This document shows, piece after piece, positions 1-8,882 of a stretch of 35,683 bases of DNA. The number at the start of each line of letters is the position of its first letter. The stretch's first letter is position 1. Source of the DNA: an uncultured Roseibacillus sp. (GTDB taxonomy: Bacteria; Verrucomicrobiota; Verrucomicrobiia; Verrucomicrobiales; Akkermansiaceae); the NCBI GenBank assembly GCA_937949965.1, contig CALFBF010000108.1, positions 1 to 35,683 of the forward strand, given 5' to 3'. The translations under genes were made by a program, and so were the position numbers. The notes under the pieces were generated by a model. It was not told the DNA's origin, did no database searches, and saw only the letters and a program-made list of their open reading frames with translations.

Positions 1-2
1 CT

Positions 3-185
3 CAAGGTGAGATTCCTCTTAGGTTTAGTGTAGATTCTAATTTCGAAGGTAGACTCGAAAGTGCTATATCAGGCCTTTTTGAGACAGAACTAAGCGGTCC
101 ATTTGTTCAAATACCGGAGCCTTCGAGTGCGGTAATGATGCTGATAGGCGGTTTCTTCTTTCTTAGGAGAATGCGTCGAATCTGA
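3..185 (+). CDS. C-terminal end of a PEP-CTERM protein (5' cut by window)
   Basis: The open frame entering from the left edge ends at TGA 183-185 and is not in the ORF track. The last residues read I-PEPSS, then a hydrophobic stretch (AVMMLIGGFFFL), then RRMRR, which is the three-part PEP-CTERM sorting signal. Family knowledge: such tails are recognised by an exosortase (EpsH/XrtA type) in the inner membrane, and the mature protein goes to the envelope or the extracellular matrix. The visible part upstream of the tail has no recognisable domain, so the function of the body of the protein is unknown. No exosortase gene is in the window. Confidence 0.85.
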   Translation, partial: QGEIPLRFSVDSNFEGRLESAISGLFETELSGPFVQIPEPSSAVMMLIGGFFFLRRMRRI

Positions 186-221
186 ATGTGTTTAGAGCAG
201 AACTTGAAAAATTGAAAAGCG

Positions 222-839
222 ATGTCGTTAGAAGGCGAATCTCAAATAAAGAACATCCTTGCGACATGGCTGTCCGCTATCGTTGTGATGCTTTCTTTGG
301 GCGAAGCACGCGCCGAATTCTTCTGGCACGAGGATGGTCGGCTCGATTACTTAATCCGACCCAATGGCACGGAGCGTCGGATGCACTTCGATAGTTTGGT
401 GCGCTTGAGCGGGATTACCGAGCGCGATGCGGCGGGGGAATTGCTCTTAACCTATCAGCTCGGCTACAAGCCCAGTGACGAGGTGGACCATCGCTTCTAC
501 TGGCCGCGCAATCCGTCTAACCAGACCTTTCATGCCATTAGCAGCGGGGCGCATGATGGTGATAATTCCATCACGAGTCTCAATGGCGAGAGCTTCGTCT
601 ATGATGCCGATGGCAATCTCACCGAAGGGTTTTTCAACGACCCTGCGGTGATGGAGACCGCTAGCTGGGATGCGCGCAATCGTCTCACAGGCATAGGCAC
701 GACGAGTTACCGCTACGATATGGAGGGGCATCGCGTGGAGGTGACTCATGAGGGAGAGACGACGCAGGCCCTCATCGATCCGCACAGTGGCCCGGTTTTG
801 TCGCTGTGCATTTATGCTGAGGGCTTTACTATTGCCTGA
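222..839 (+). CDS. Truncated RHS/YD-repeat fragment, probably decaying
   Basis: The product is 205 aa. It has a hydrophobic segment near residues 14-31 ending in an ARA cleavage-like site, then YD/RHS-type repeats such as FVYDADGNLTEG and SYRYDMEGHRVEV, with the WDARNRLTGI segment between them. Full RHS proteins run to well over 1000 aa and have a core ending in a conserved motif followed by a variable tip. Here the number of repeats is very small, the core end and tip are missing, and the ORF stops one base before the convergent dxs stop codon. I read it as an orphan piece left by deletion or recombination from a larger RHS gene, still with an open frame. It may be expressed, but I see no intact function. 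Confidence 0.6.
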   Translation: MSLEGESQIKNILATWLSAIVVMLSLGEARAEFFWHEDGRLDYLIRPNGTERRMHFDSLVRLSGITERDAAGELLLTYQLGYKPSDEVDHRFYWPRNPSNQTFHAISSGAHDGDNSITSLNGESFVYDADGNLTEGFFNDPAVMETASWDARNRLTGIGTTSYRYDMEGHRVEVTHEGETTQALIDPHSGPVLSLCIYAEGFTIA

Positions 840-840
840 T

Positions 841-2802
841 CTAGGCCGAAGCGGCAACTGAGGGGAGGTGGGTACGAATTTTTGACAAGGCGTTGGCTAC
901 GGTGAGGCCGTGATTCTCACGCAAGATTTCGGGTTTGCCGTGCTCGACGAATTCGTCGGGCCAACCGATACGCTCTACAGGGACGTGCACTCCTCGATCG
1001 TGCAAGAGTTCGATAATACTAGCCCCAAAGCCGTTGGCTAAGACGTGATCTTCGTAAGTGCAAACGACTTTTGCCTTCTTGGCTTCGCTGACAATGAGCT
1101 CGGCATCGAGTGGTTTAATGAAGCGGGGATTAATGAGCCCGACACTGAGGCCGTCTTTGCTGAGTTCTGTCGCAGTCGCTTCTGCCATTTCAAATAGAGA
1201 ACCAAGACCGATGAGGCAGACGTCGCTGCCGGATTGGACCAGTTCAGCTTTACCCATTTCGAGTAGTTTGGGTTCGGTCTTTGGCTTTGCTCCTGTTCCT
1301 GCTCCTCGTGGATAGCGGATTGCGGTTGGGCCATCGTCGTAGTTGGCCATAGTCCAGAGCATGTCAACGAATTCGTCTTCATCCTTGGCTTGCATGTGGA
1401 TCAGGCCTGGAACGTGGCGAAGATAACCAATATCAAACAAACCGTGATGAGTGGGTCCGTCATCTCCGGAGAGGCCTCCTCGATCCATGCATAGGCGCAC
1501 AGGAAGGTTTTGCAAGGCAATGTCGTGCACAATCATATCGAATGCGCGCTGCATGAAAGTTGAGTAAATGGCGAGGAAGGGACGCATTCCTTGAGTCGCA
1601 AGGCCAGAGGCAAAGAGGGCGGCATGTTCTTCCGCAATCCCGACATCATAGTAGCGTTCAGGGAGTTCTTCCTTGAAGATGTCGAGCTTGGTTCCGCCCG
1701 GCATTGCTGCTGTGACTGCGACCATTTTCTGATCGTTCTTGGCGAAGTCAGTAATGCTACGACCAAAGATTTCGGAGAAAGTGGGTGCTCCTGTTTGAGT
1801 GGCTCCGTCTAATACGTTGTAGGGGCCGAGCCCGTGGAATTTTCCTGGTTTTTCGAGGGCTGGCTTGTAACCACGACCTTTCTCGGTGATAATATGGAGA
1901 ATGACAGGTTCGTCTTGCTTCTTGAGATACTCAAAGGTTTGGGTAAGGAGTTCGAGGTTGTGACCGTCAATGGGACCGAAATAACGGAGGCCAAATTTCT
2001 CAAATAGGACGTTGGGGAAGAGGAGATTTTTGGCCGAACGCTCGATCTTATGCGCGAATTTGCGGACAGATTCTCCCGCTACTTTTTCGACGAAATCAGA
2101 GGCTTTGTCTCGTACCGTTGAATAGGCAGAGTGTGTTTGGAGTGCGTTGAAGTACTTTGCGATCGCTCCTACGTTCTTATCAATGGACCATTCATTGTCG
2201 TTTAGGACGACGATGAAGCGCTTGGTGGTTTCGGCGATGTTATTGAGGGCTTCGAGAGTTGGTCCACAGGTGAAGGCTGCGTCGCCAGCTACCGCGACGA
2301 CGTGGGAGTTTTCTCCTTTTTGGTCCCGTGCGGCAGCCATCCCGAGAGCTGCCGAAAGAGCTGTCCCTGCATGTCCGGCACCGTAGGCGTCATGCTCGGA
2401 TTCGGTGCGGAGAAGGAATCCGTTCAGTCCCTGGTATTGGCGAATGGTACCGATTTTGTCGGCTCGTCCAGTGAGCATTTTGTGGACGTAGCCTTGGTGG
2501 GCTACGTCGAAGACGAACTTGTCCTCGGGAGTGTTGAAGACGCGGTGAAGGGCGATTGAGAGTTCAACCACCCCAAGATTAGGCCCAAGATGTCCTCCCG
2601 TATTAGCAAGGGAACGGATGAGAGTATCTCTGATTTCGGCTGCAAGTCCCTCAAGTTCTCCAGATTTCAGATTCTTGACATCCTCTGGTGACTGGATCCC
2701 TGGCAGTAACGGAGGGTCGGGCAGAGTGACGAGGTCAGTTTCGGTTTCAGGATTAGAGGAGTCGGATGTCATCGGGCGAGTCTTCGGAAGCAGGAGTCTC
2801 AC
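841..2802 (-). CDS. dxs: 1-deoxy-D-xylulose-5-phosphate synthase
   Basis: This thiamine-diphosphate enzyme condenses pyruvate with glyceraldehyde 3-phosphate to 1-deoxy-D-xylulose 5-phosphate, the first step of the MEP isoprenoid pathway, in the cytoplasm. Visible family motifs are GHLGPNLGVVELSIALH near the N-terminus, the GDAAFTCGPTLEALNN cofactor-binding stretch, GIAEEHAALFASGLA with the catalytic Glu region, and DRGGLSGDDGPTHHG. The length (653 aa) is normal for Dxs. The long ORF begins with GTG at 2802, overlapping xseB by 50 bases; an ATG at 2772 (MTSDSS) gives a 20-base overlap and is equally possible. Neither start has a clear Shine-Dalgarno. It is the last gene of the xseB run and would feed both the carotenoid genes and menaquinone side chains. 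Confidence 0.96.
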   Translation of the reverse strand: MRLLLPKTRPMTSDSSNPETETDLVTLPDPPLLPGIQSPEDVKNLKSGELEGLAAEIRDTLIRSLANTGGHLGPNLGVVELSIALHRVFNTPEDKFVFDVAHQGYVHKMLTGRADKIGTIRQYQGLNGFLLRTESEHDAYGAGHAGTALSAALGMAAARDQKGENSHVVAVAGDAAFTCGPTLEALNNIAETTKRFIVVLNDNEWSIDKNVGAIAKYFNALQTHSAYSTVRDKASDFVEKVAGESVRKFAHKIERSAKNLLFPNVLFEKFGLRYFGPIDGHNLELLTQTFEYLKKQDEPVILHIITEKGRGYKPALEKPGKFHGLGPYNVLDGATQTGAPTFSEIFGRSITDFAKNDQKMVAVTAAMPGGTKLDIFKEELPERYYDVGIAEEHAALFASGLATQGMRPFLAIYSTFMQRAFDMIVHDIALQNLPVRLCMDRGGLSGDDGPTHHGLFDIGYLRHVPGLIHMQAKDEDEFVDMLWTMANYDDGPTAIRYPRGAGTGAKPKTEPKLLEMGKAELVQSGSDVCLIGLGSLFEMAEATATELSKDGLSVGLINPRFIKPLDAELIVSEAKKAKVVCTYEDHVLANGFGASIIELLHDRGVHVPVERIGWPDEFVEHGKPEILRENHGLTVANALSKIRTHLPSVAASA

Positions 2803-3055
2803 CCGCGGATGTCTTGCTGGCTAGCTTGTTTTCAGACTGTGTTTCACCAGCTACTCGATTGAGTTGCACGACTTCGATGCGCTTGCGAGCATTTTCAACC
2901 ATTGTTTGACACTGTTGGAGTAGTTCGTGTCCTTCTTCGTAGTTGGAAAGGAGATCTTCGAGAGGAAGAGAACTCTCCTCCATATTACTTACGATGGTCT
3001 CTAACTGACTGAGAGACTCTTCAAAAGTAGCTTTAGTTGCGGCTTTGCGGGACAT
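2753..3055 (-). CDS. xseB: Exodeoxyribonuclease VII small subunit
   Basis: This 100-aa protein matches XseB, the small subunit that assembles with XseA to degrade single-stranded DNA in the cytoplasm. The diagnostic N-terminal half is present (FEESLSQLETIVSNME, then LPLEDLLSNYEEGHELLQQCQ), followed by a variable, Ser/Thr/Glu-rich tail that is longer than in short homologues. ATG 3055 lies three bases after the stop of the glycosyltransferase gene, and its 3' end overlaps the start of dxs, so the three genes look co-transcribed. XseB next to isoprenoid genes (xseB-ispA-dxs) is a common bacterial arrangement; ispA is absent here. xseA is not in the window. Confidence 0.93.
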   Translation of the reverse strand: MSRKAATKATFEESLSQLETIVSNMEESSLPLEDLLSNYEEGHELLQQCQTMVENARKRIEVVQLNRVAGETQSENKLASKTSAGETPASEDSPDDIRLL

Positions 3056-3058
3056 GTC

Positions 3059-4852
3059 TTAGAAATTGGAGTTACGAGAGGTGTAGAAGATCATGGGAGA
3101 ACCGCGGAAGATGAGGGGACGCACTTGAGGGTAACTTGTGTAGAAGGCCTTCAGGTCAGAGTCTTGTCGGCTCACAATGCTGAGATTACTCGAAGAACTA
3201 GTGGAGAAGGAGGCCCAGCCGTCGAGCATCAAGCTCATGTATTCGCCGTAGAAGCGAGCCGTCTGAGTAAGAGGGATAGTGCCACTAGAGATCGGCGAAA
3301 GAATGACGCCAACGATGGGAGTTTCCTCGTCTTCGGCAATGTTCTCAATCTCTTCTAGTTGCGTTAATTTCATAGGAATCCAGAGGGAGCGGCGATCCGT
3401 ATACCAAGCAACTGCCCACGGTTGATCAGATGCGATAATCTCGTCGGGTTCGGCGTAATCTACTACACTTTTATCAAGAAGGCTGGGAGCATAAGGCGGG
3501 TAGTTAGGGGGAAAATCATTTCCCGAGCGGATGGCGTAGACGGCGTCGAAGGGCATTCGCAAGAGGAAGGGGCTTGCGGAAATCGCAACAGCGAGAACCA
3601 AATGGGCATTGCTTAGGAAGGGTGCCGTAGGAGACAGCTGGAGGCGTGCCCAAAGCACACTCAACATCGCGAGCCCATAAGCTCCCATGAGAGGAGCAAA
3701 GAGGAGGTGAAGCTGGTTGGGTGAGGTTTCTCCTCCTTTGAGACCAAAAATAGCCATGCCGAGAGTGGAGAAAACCCACATGATGAGAAGAGTCCAGCGG
3801 AAGTGGCTAATAGAGATTTTCTTAAAAGGATGAAAGAGTGCGATGAAGAAGATAGGAGCGGCAACAATACTACCGAAGTAGGCATAGAGGTTGGTTGTTT
3901 GCGCAACCATCAGCTTCAAGATCGTGGTCGTTAACATCCTAAGGTTGAGCGGAACTGTGTCTAAGCTGCGCATCGCCCATGATTCTGCTCCGGAAAGGCC
4001 CTCAAAGAGAACGAGAACGGCTGTTCCTCCTGGATTCCCAGTGACTTTGATATTATGAATCACAGGCAATGCCGCTGCTAAGATAACGGCTGTAAGAACA
4101 ATAATGCCTGCTAAACCACGAGGCTTGATGAACATGGCTGCAGCAACGGCGTAACCAATAACGAGCCAAATCGCAATCCAGTGAGTGAGGCAGAGTAGTG
4201 CGAAGAAGATGGCGGCGAGAATGGCGGGAATCAAAGGCAGGCCTTCTTCTTCGCTGGATTCGATAGAACGGTAGGCAAAGTAGCACCCTGAGGTGAAAAG
4301 AAGTAGCATGAGCATCTGCGGTAGGCCGCTCATCGAGATGGTCCAGAAGAGTTCGCAGAAAAGCATCAAAAGAGCAGTTGCTCCGGCAATTTTGGAGTCA
4401 AAGATACGACAAACGAGGAGATAAGTCACCCCGATGGAAAGAAGGAGACAGACGATTGCAAAGCCAGCGACCACCCGATCCAATTGATAAATATACTCGT
4501 TTTCATCGGGCCGGAAGGATTCAAAATCGTTGGCTCCAATGGCCCGAAAGACTGCACCGAGGAGCAAGGGTTTGAGTGGAGCATGATAAGTATTTTGGCT
4601 CGCATCAGCGAGGGTAGCGTTATCACCGATATTTTCTCTGGTCTGGCGAATGGCCGCGGGCCGGATGACTTTAGTGACGAGTCCGTTACCGCGTGCGACT
4701 TCACGAGCAATAGCAGCCTGCTCCATGCCATGAGCAGAATCGAGCCCTTTGAAAAGGAAGGTGACATGTAGAGCTCCTAACGAGATCAGAAGAATGAAGA
4801 AGATTGCCCTCAGAGAGAGGGCTGCGATGTTGGATGAGCCTTGATTAGACAT
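3059..4852 (-). CDS. Polytopic membrane glycosyltransferase, GT39/ArnT-like
   Basis: The 597-aa product has an N-terminal transmembrane helix (about residues 13-32), an extracytoplasmic loop containing the acidic stretch FKGLDSAHGMEQAAIAREVARGNG, then roughly ten more hydrophobic helices up to residue ~430, and a soluble C-terminal domain of ~170 residues. The D/E pair after the first helix followed by AxxARxxxxGxG is typical of the GT-C fold of dolichyl-phosphate-mannose and ArnT-like transferases, which use a polyprenyl-phosphate sugar donor. The acceptor cannot be read from sequence. It starts 30 bases after the regulator stop and ends three bases before xseB, so it belongs to the same transcript. 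Confidence 0.75.
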   Translation of the reverse strand: MSNQGSSNIAALSLRAIFFILLISLGALHVTFLFKGLDSAHGMEQAAIAREVARGNGLVTKVIRPAAIRQTRENIGDNATLADASQNTYHAPLKPLLLGAVFRAIGANDFESFRPDENEYIYQLDRVVAGFAIVCLLLSIGVTYLLVCRIFDSKIAGATALLMLFCELFWTISMSGLPQMLMLLLFTSGCYFAYRSIESSEEEGLPLIPAILAAIFFALLCLTHWIAIWLVIGYAVAAAMFIKPRGLAGIIVLTAVILAAALPVIHNIKVTGNPGGTAVLVLFEGLSGAESWAMRSLDTVPLNLRMLTTTILKLMVAQTTNLYAYFGSIVAAPIFFIALFHPFKKISISHFRWTLLIMWVFSTLGMAIFGLKGGETSPNQLHLLFAPLMGAYGLAMLSVLWARLQLSPTAPFLSNAHLVLAVAISASPFLLRMPFDAVYAIRSGNDFPPNYPPYAPSLLDKSVVDYAEPDEIIASDQPWAVAWYTDRRSLWIPMKLTQLEEIENIAEDEETPIVGVILSPISSGTIPLTQTARFYGEYMSLMLDGWASFSTSSSSNLSIVSRQDSDLKAFYTSYPQVRPLIFRGSPMIFYTSRNSNF

Positions 4853-4882
4853 GAAATTATTTCGGGGGAGAGATAGTTTTGT

Positions 4883-6301
4883 TTATTCTTTCGTGGCCGA
4901 ATCCGAGGGGGATTCACTTAATTTTCTTTGGAGGGTTCTCCGGCTGATGCCCAAGAGTATGGCAGCTTGTGTTTTGTTTCCTTCGGTCTGATGCAGGGCA
5001 CGTTGGATGGCATCTGCTTCCAAGCTATGCAAGTTGAGTTCCGCGACCGGGGCAAGACTCTTTTGCGGAGCGGAACCTTCGGAGGAGGGTGAGGAGGAGT
5101 GAGGAGGAGGTTGCGCGATAAAGGCAGGGAGGTGTTTGGCCGTAATTTGATCCGAATTGGACATGATCACACCGTGCTCGATAGCGGTACGTAGTTCCCT
5201 TACGTTGCCAGGCCAATAGTAATTCCGAAGGAGTAAGAGCGCGTCGTCGGCAAAGGCTTTCGCAGGACGGTTGTTCTCTTGCGAAAACTCGGTGAGAAAT
5301 GAGTTCGCGAGGAGAATGACGTCTTCTGGCCTAACTCGCAGGGGAGGCATATCGATTTTGAGCACATTGAGCCGGAAGAAAAGGTCTTCTCGGAATTCTC
5401 CTGCGTCGACGAGTTCACGTAGACTTTTGTTCGTCGCCGCTACTAATCTGACGTCTATCGCAATCGGAGTATTGGATCCGACTCGTTCGATGGAACGTTC
5501 TGATAAGGCACGAAGAAGCTTTACTTGGGTGGTGGAGTCGATTTCGCCGATCTCGTCTAAAACAAGAGTGCCACCATGAGCTTGTTCGAAACGACCAATG
5601 CGTCGCTGGCTAGCTCCGGTGAAGGCTCCTTTTTCGTGACCAAAAAGCTCGGACTCAAGAAGCTGTGCGGAGAGCGCGGCGCAGTTCACGATGACAAATT
5701 TCTCCAAGGGGCGGCCAGAGAGGTCATGGAGGGCGTGGGCGACGAGTTCTTTGCCTGTGCCAGATTCACCTTCGATAAGTACTGTTGCGCGGGTTGCCGC
5801 AACTTGTTCTACCATCTCGGTCACTCGGCGGATGGCATCAGATTTACCGAGGATTCGATCCAAGCCCGAGGGCGCTTGCGAAGTCTTCTGACGAAGGCGG
5901 GCATTCTCCGTCTTGAGTTCGACGTTTTGTTTTTCGAGCTTTTGAGTGCGGACCGCACGTTGGAGGAGGTTTTCGACCTCATCGATGTTCAGTGGTTTGG
6001 TGACAAAATGGAAAGCCCCCCGGCGCATCGCTTCTACCGCCGTATCCACTGAGCCGTAAGCTGTCATCATCACCGCGACAGGTGGTTTGGGAAGGGCGAG
6101 CGCTTCTTCGATGAGGGTCATCCCTGATTCCGCACCCAGTCGCAGGTCCGTTAGCAGGAGATCGATATTTTCGTTTTTCAGGACTTCGCGTGCTTGCGAA
6201 AGGTCCGCAGCCACGTAGACATCAAAGGTCTCGTCCAGAGCCATCCGCAGACCATCGCGAGTGGGTTTTTCATCATCAACTATCAGGAGAATGGGCTGCA
6301 T
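4883..6301 (-). CDS. NtrC-family sigma-54-dependent response regulator
   Basis: Domain order from the chosen start is receiver (residues 1-120), AAA+ (about 145-380) and FIS-type helix-turn-helix (last 45). The receiver has the DD pair at 9-10, the phospho-acceptor Asp at 52 (LLLTDLRLG), MMTAYGS and FVTKPLN. The AAA+ domain has Walker A GESGTGKE, the sigma-54 contact motif GAFTGA, and Walker B GGTLVLDEIGEI. The C-terminus has NKTQAAILLGISRRTLQRKL. The ORF track extends to 6424, but the added 41 residues are not part of a receiver fold, so I start at ATG 6301. No histidine kinase is nearby, so its partner is unknown. It heads the minus-strand run that ends with dxs. Confidence 0.94.
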   Translation of the reverse strand: MQPILLIVDDEKPTRDGLRMALDETFDVYVAADLSQAREVLKNENIDLLLTDLRLGAESGMTLIEEALALPKPPVAVMMTAYGSVDTAVEAMRRGAFHFVTKPLNIDEVENLLQRAVRTQKLEKQNVELKTENARLRQKTSQAPSGLDRILGKSDAIRRVTEMVEQVAATRATVLIEGESGTGKELVAHALHDLSGRPLEKFVIVNCAALSAQLLESELFGHEKGAFTGASQRRIGRFEQAHGGTLVLDEIGEIDSTTQVKLLRALSERSIERVGSNTPIAIDVRLVAATNKSLRELVDAGEFREDLFFRLNVLKIDMPPLRVRPEDVILLANSFLTEFSQENNRPAKAFADDALLLLRNYYWPGNVRELRTAIEHGVIMSNSDQITAKHLPAFIAQPPPHSSSPSSEGSAPQKSLAPVAELNLHSLEADAIQRALHQTEGNKTQAAILLGISRRTLQRKLSESPSDSATKE

Positions 6302-6738
6302 CTCAGGCTCATGAAGATGAGAGGGAAGAGCGGTAACTGCAAGACACAAGCTTGTCCCGCTCTGACCATTCTCGGGAATTGATTTGGTTATTTCTTTCCC
6401 GGAGTAGAAGGGCCCCTTTGGCAACTTTTTTTGGAGGAAGTCGCGAAGTATTTTCTTACAGTGAGGTTGTCGGAGGTGCCCAGAACTTTATCTTGGTTTT
6501 AGCGTTCTGCAGAAGACAAGCCTTAAGAGAAGAACTCGCAACAAGGTGAGAGGGCCTAATCAGGCATTGCATAAGAAATCGAAAACACCTACCAAGTCCC
6601 TGCCTAGCACTTATCTCTTAACTCAATCTCTAATAAATTGAACTTAGGGAATCTCGTTACATTTCAAGATTCGGGAAGAGGGGCAAGTTGACTTCTTAGC
6701 TCTTGGGCTTTGAGTCTTGTTAGTGAAAATTTCGGAAG
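6302..6738 (+). other. Divergent intergenic region, no gene seen
   Basis: This gap separates the NtrC-type regulator (minus) from the RimB-type cassette (plus) and must hold both promoters. It is AT-richer than the flanking genes. A TTGACT at 6688-6693 could be a -35 box for the plus-strand cassette, but I see no convincing -10 at the right distance. I found no TGGC-N8-TTGC sigma-54 site. Short ORFs here look random. Confidence 0.4.
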
Positions 6739-7374
6739 ATGAACTTAACCACTCTCAGATTATTTATTTTTGGATTGTTTGGTTTAGTGCTGCCTCTTTT
6801 AAGTGATGAAAGTGAGGGGCCAGTAACACCACCCGAGTCGGCAACGACTACCACAGAACCTCTTATATCCGAACAAGAGAAAGAAGTGGAGGCAGAAGCT
6901 CAAGGAGAGAAAGATGAGCAGGAGGAGCCTGAAGTCGTCGAGATCCGTCAGATCTTTGGGTGGAAGGAGTGGGTGAAGATTGGTAGCAAAGCCGATGAAA
7001 TGCGAGCCAAGTTAGATAGCGGCGCTCGCACCTCATCACTCCATGCCGAAGATGTCGAAGAGTTCGAGCGAGATGGTCGGGAGTGGGTCCGTTTCACACT
7101 CTGTGATCCCACCAAGGAGGAGTCCAAGAGGATCGAAGTGAAGGCTCCCGTGCAACGGATTTCTCGCGTCAAAAATACGGATAAAACTGTGAGTAGCCGC
7201 TACGTGGTCGAACTCTCATTTGAATTGGGAGGAATGCAGCGAAGAGCGGAGTTTAACCTGAACGATCGCACCGGCTTCACTTGCCCGATTTTGTTGGGAA
7301 GGAACATTCTTCGCAAAATTGGCTGGGTGGATAGCCGTCGCGTGGATTTAGCAGAAAAGAAGATCTTCCGATGA
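6739..7374 (+). CDS. RimB-type retropepsin-like protease ('ATP-dependent zinc protease' family)
   Basis: The 211-aa product has an N-terminal hydrophobic helix (about 5-21), a low-complexity Pro/Thr/Glu-rich linker to residue ~68, then a retropepsin-like domain with the LDSGARTSSLHA motif in which Asp93 is the predicted catalytic residue, and a C-terminal RTGFTCPILLGRNIL stretch that matches the family. The family was named after a supposed Zn-protease but its fold is aspartic-protease-like. The helix and linker place the domain in the periplasm or envelope. It overlaps the next gene by ATGA, giving translational coupling with the transglutaminase-7TM and ATP-grasp genes. The substrate is unknown. 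Confidence 0.85.
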   Translation: MNLTTLRLFIFGLFGLVLPLLSDESEGPVTPPESATTTTEPLISEQEKEVEAEAQGEKDEQEEPEVVEIRQIFGWKEWVKIGSKADEMRAKLDSGARTSSLHAEDVEEFERDGREWVRFTLCDPTKEESKRIEVKAPVQRISRVKNTDKTVSSRYVVELSFELGGMQRRAEFNLNDRTGFTCPILLGRNILRKIGWVDSRRVDLAEKKIFR

Positions 7375-8882
7375 AGACGAAAAGCCTCCTCCTCTGGGTA
7401 ACCAATCTCTTCTTCATCGGGCTCGCAGTTAGTCTAGCTCTCTACAAGACGGTGAGCATGGAAGTGCCGTTCCTACCAGGGCAGAATCTCACCAATTGGA
7501 CGGTAGAAGCTCGTGTCCAAATGCAAGCCGTAGGAGGTCGGCTCAAGGCGGAGATGACCTTGCCCAGTTTTGAGCATGGCGGAGAAGTTGCCTCCCTAGG
7601 GTTTGGCTACATGGAGCGTAATCGGGGTCGAGAAAAGATTGGGGTATGGAGTGCTGCTGAGCGCACTGGAGAACAAGTGATTTATTACCAAGCTTCTGCT
7701 CGAGATTCTTCTTGGTTGGCGAGCAAGGAGCTAGCAGGACCAAAACCCCCGACTGAACAGAAGGTTCTGCCAGATGATGGGGCTGAAGCCGTTGCCTTGA
7801 AGAACCTGTTAGTTGAGGCCGAAGCTCGTTCAGCAGACTTGGAAACCTTTGTTGGTCAGGTCCAGTTGTTAGTTGAGGGGGAAGTTCTTTCTCAAGAGGC
7901 AGGCATTCTGCGCCGTTCATACGAAAAGAAGTACCGAGGAGCTTGGGTGCAACAACTTCTCATGGATTTGTTAGCCGCCAAGGGAGTTCCCGTGCGACGG
8001 GCTTGGGGAGTCGTTTTGAATGAAGACTTAGGACAACAGACGCCGATCCGAATGGTTGATGTTTATGAGGGAACGCGCTGGCGAGCTTTTGCAGTAGAGG
8101 CGAATAGGGAGCCTGGTCCACTCGCTGTTTGGTGTCGGGGAGAGGCTCTTCTCGATATTACCGGAGGAAAGAGCTCCGAGGTCTACTTCTATGTTACGAA
8201 AAGTCTAGTAAATCCCGAAACGGCTTCTTTGCTCAGAGATGCTCCCATTTGGGCTCCTTCTATTGCGATGTTGCCAGTGAGTGATCGACAGGTGTTTCGC
8301 TATATTGCCCTCATTCCGGTAGGGGCCTTTGTGATCGTCCTGTTGAGGAATCTTGTAGGTCTCTCAATGCTGGGAACTTTCATGCCCATTCTGCTGTCGT
8401 TATCGTTTTTGGAAATTCCCGTGGTGCCGGCATTACTAATGTTTGCCTTATTACTCGCCGTTGGCCTCGCCTTCCGCTTTTACCTCTCGCGTTTGAATCT
8501 GTTAGTCGTGCCACGAGTAGCCGCTTGCGTGGGGATCGTGTCTATTTTGATGATCATCTTTGCATTGTTATCTTATCGCTTGGGCTCGAATCTTGGGCTC
8601 AAGATTACCGCCTTTCCGATGGTGGTGATGGCGTGGTCCATCGAGCGGATGTCGTTGATGTGGGACGAAGAAGGCGCTTGGGATGCCATTCAACAAGTAC
8701 TCGGAAGCATCCTCGCTGCCATCGTAGGGTATCTGGTTATGAGAATGCCCGTCGTCGATTACTGGTCCATCTACTTCCCTGAGCTCTTACTCATTCTGAT
8801 GGCGGGAATCTTAATGGTCGGGCGCTATACTGGCTATCGCCTCATGGAGCTACATCGTTTCAATCGCTTCAGCCCCTCATGA
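7371..8882 (+). CDS. Inactive transglutaminase domain fused to seven-TM membrane domain
   Basis: The 503-aa product has one N-terminal membrane helix (about 6-25), a soluble domain to residue ~300 and seven closely packed hydrophobic segments from ~310 to ~495. This matches the family annotated as inactive transglutaminase fused to 7 transmembrane helices. The soluble part contains VQQLLMDLLAAKGVPVRRAWGV, where active transglutaminases would have the Cys nucleophile; no Cys is visible there, in keeping with an inactive domain. ATG 7371 overlaps the RimB-type stop by four bases and its own stop overlaps the ATP-grasp start by four, so the three proteins are made together. It may present or bind a peptide for the neighbouring protease and ligase; that is inference. 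Confidence 0.88.
   Translation: MKTKSLLLWVTNLFFIGLAVSLALYKTVSMEVPFLPGQNLTNWTVEARVQMQAVGGRLKAEMTLPSFEHGGEVASLGFGYMERNRGREKIGVWSAAERTGEQVIYYQASARDSSWLASKELAGPKPPTEQKVLPDDGAEAVALKNLLVEAEARSADLETFVGQVQLLVEGEVLSQEAGILRRSYEKKYRGAWVQQLLMDLLAAKGVPVRRAWGVVLNEDLGQQTPIRMVDVYEGTRWRAFAVEANREPGPLAVWCRGEALLDITGGKSSEVYFYVTKSLVNPETASLLRDAPIWAPSIAMLPVSDRQVFRYIALIPVGAFVIVLLRNLVGLSMLGTFMPILLSLSFLEIPVVPALLMFALLLAVGLAFRFYLSRLNLLVVPRVAACVGIVSILMIIFALLSYRLGSNLGLKITAFPMVVMAWSIERMSLMWDEEGAWDAIQQVLGSILAAIVGYLVMRMPVVDYWSIYFPELLLILMAGILMVGRYTGYRLMELHRFNRFSPS

Noticed and set aside
5576-6052. 158-aa plus-strand ORF
   Set aside because: Shadow of the NtrC-type regulator on the other strand.
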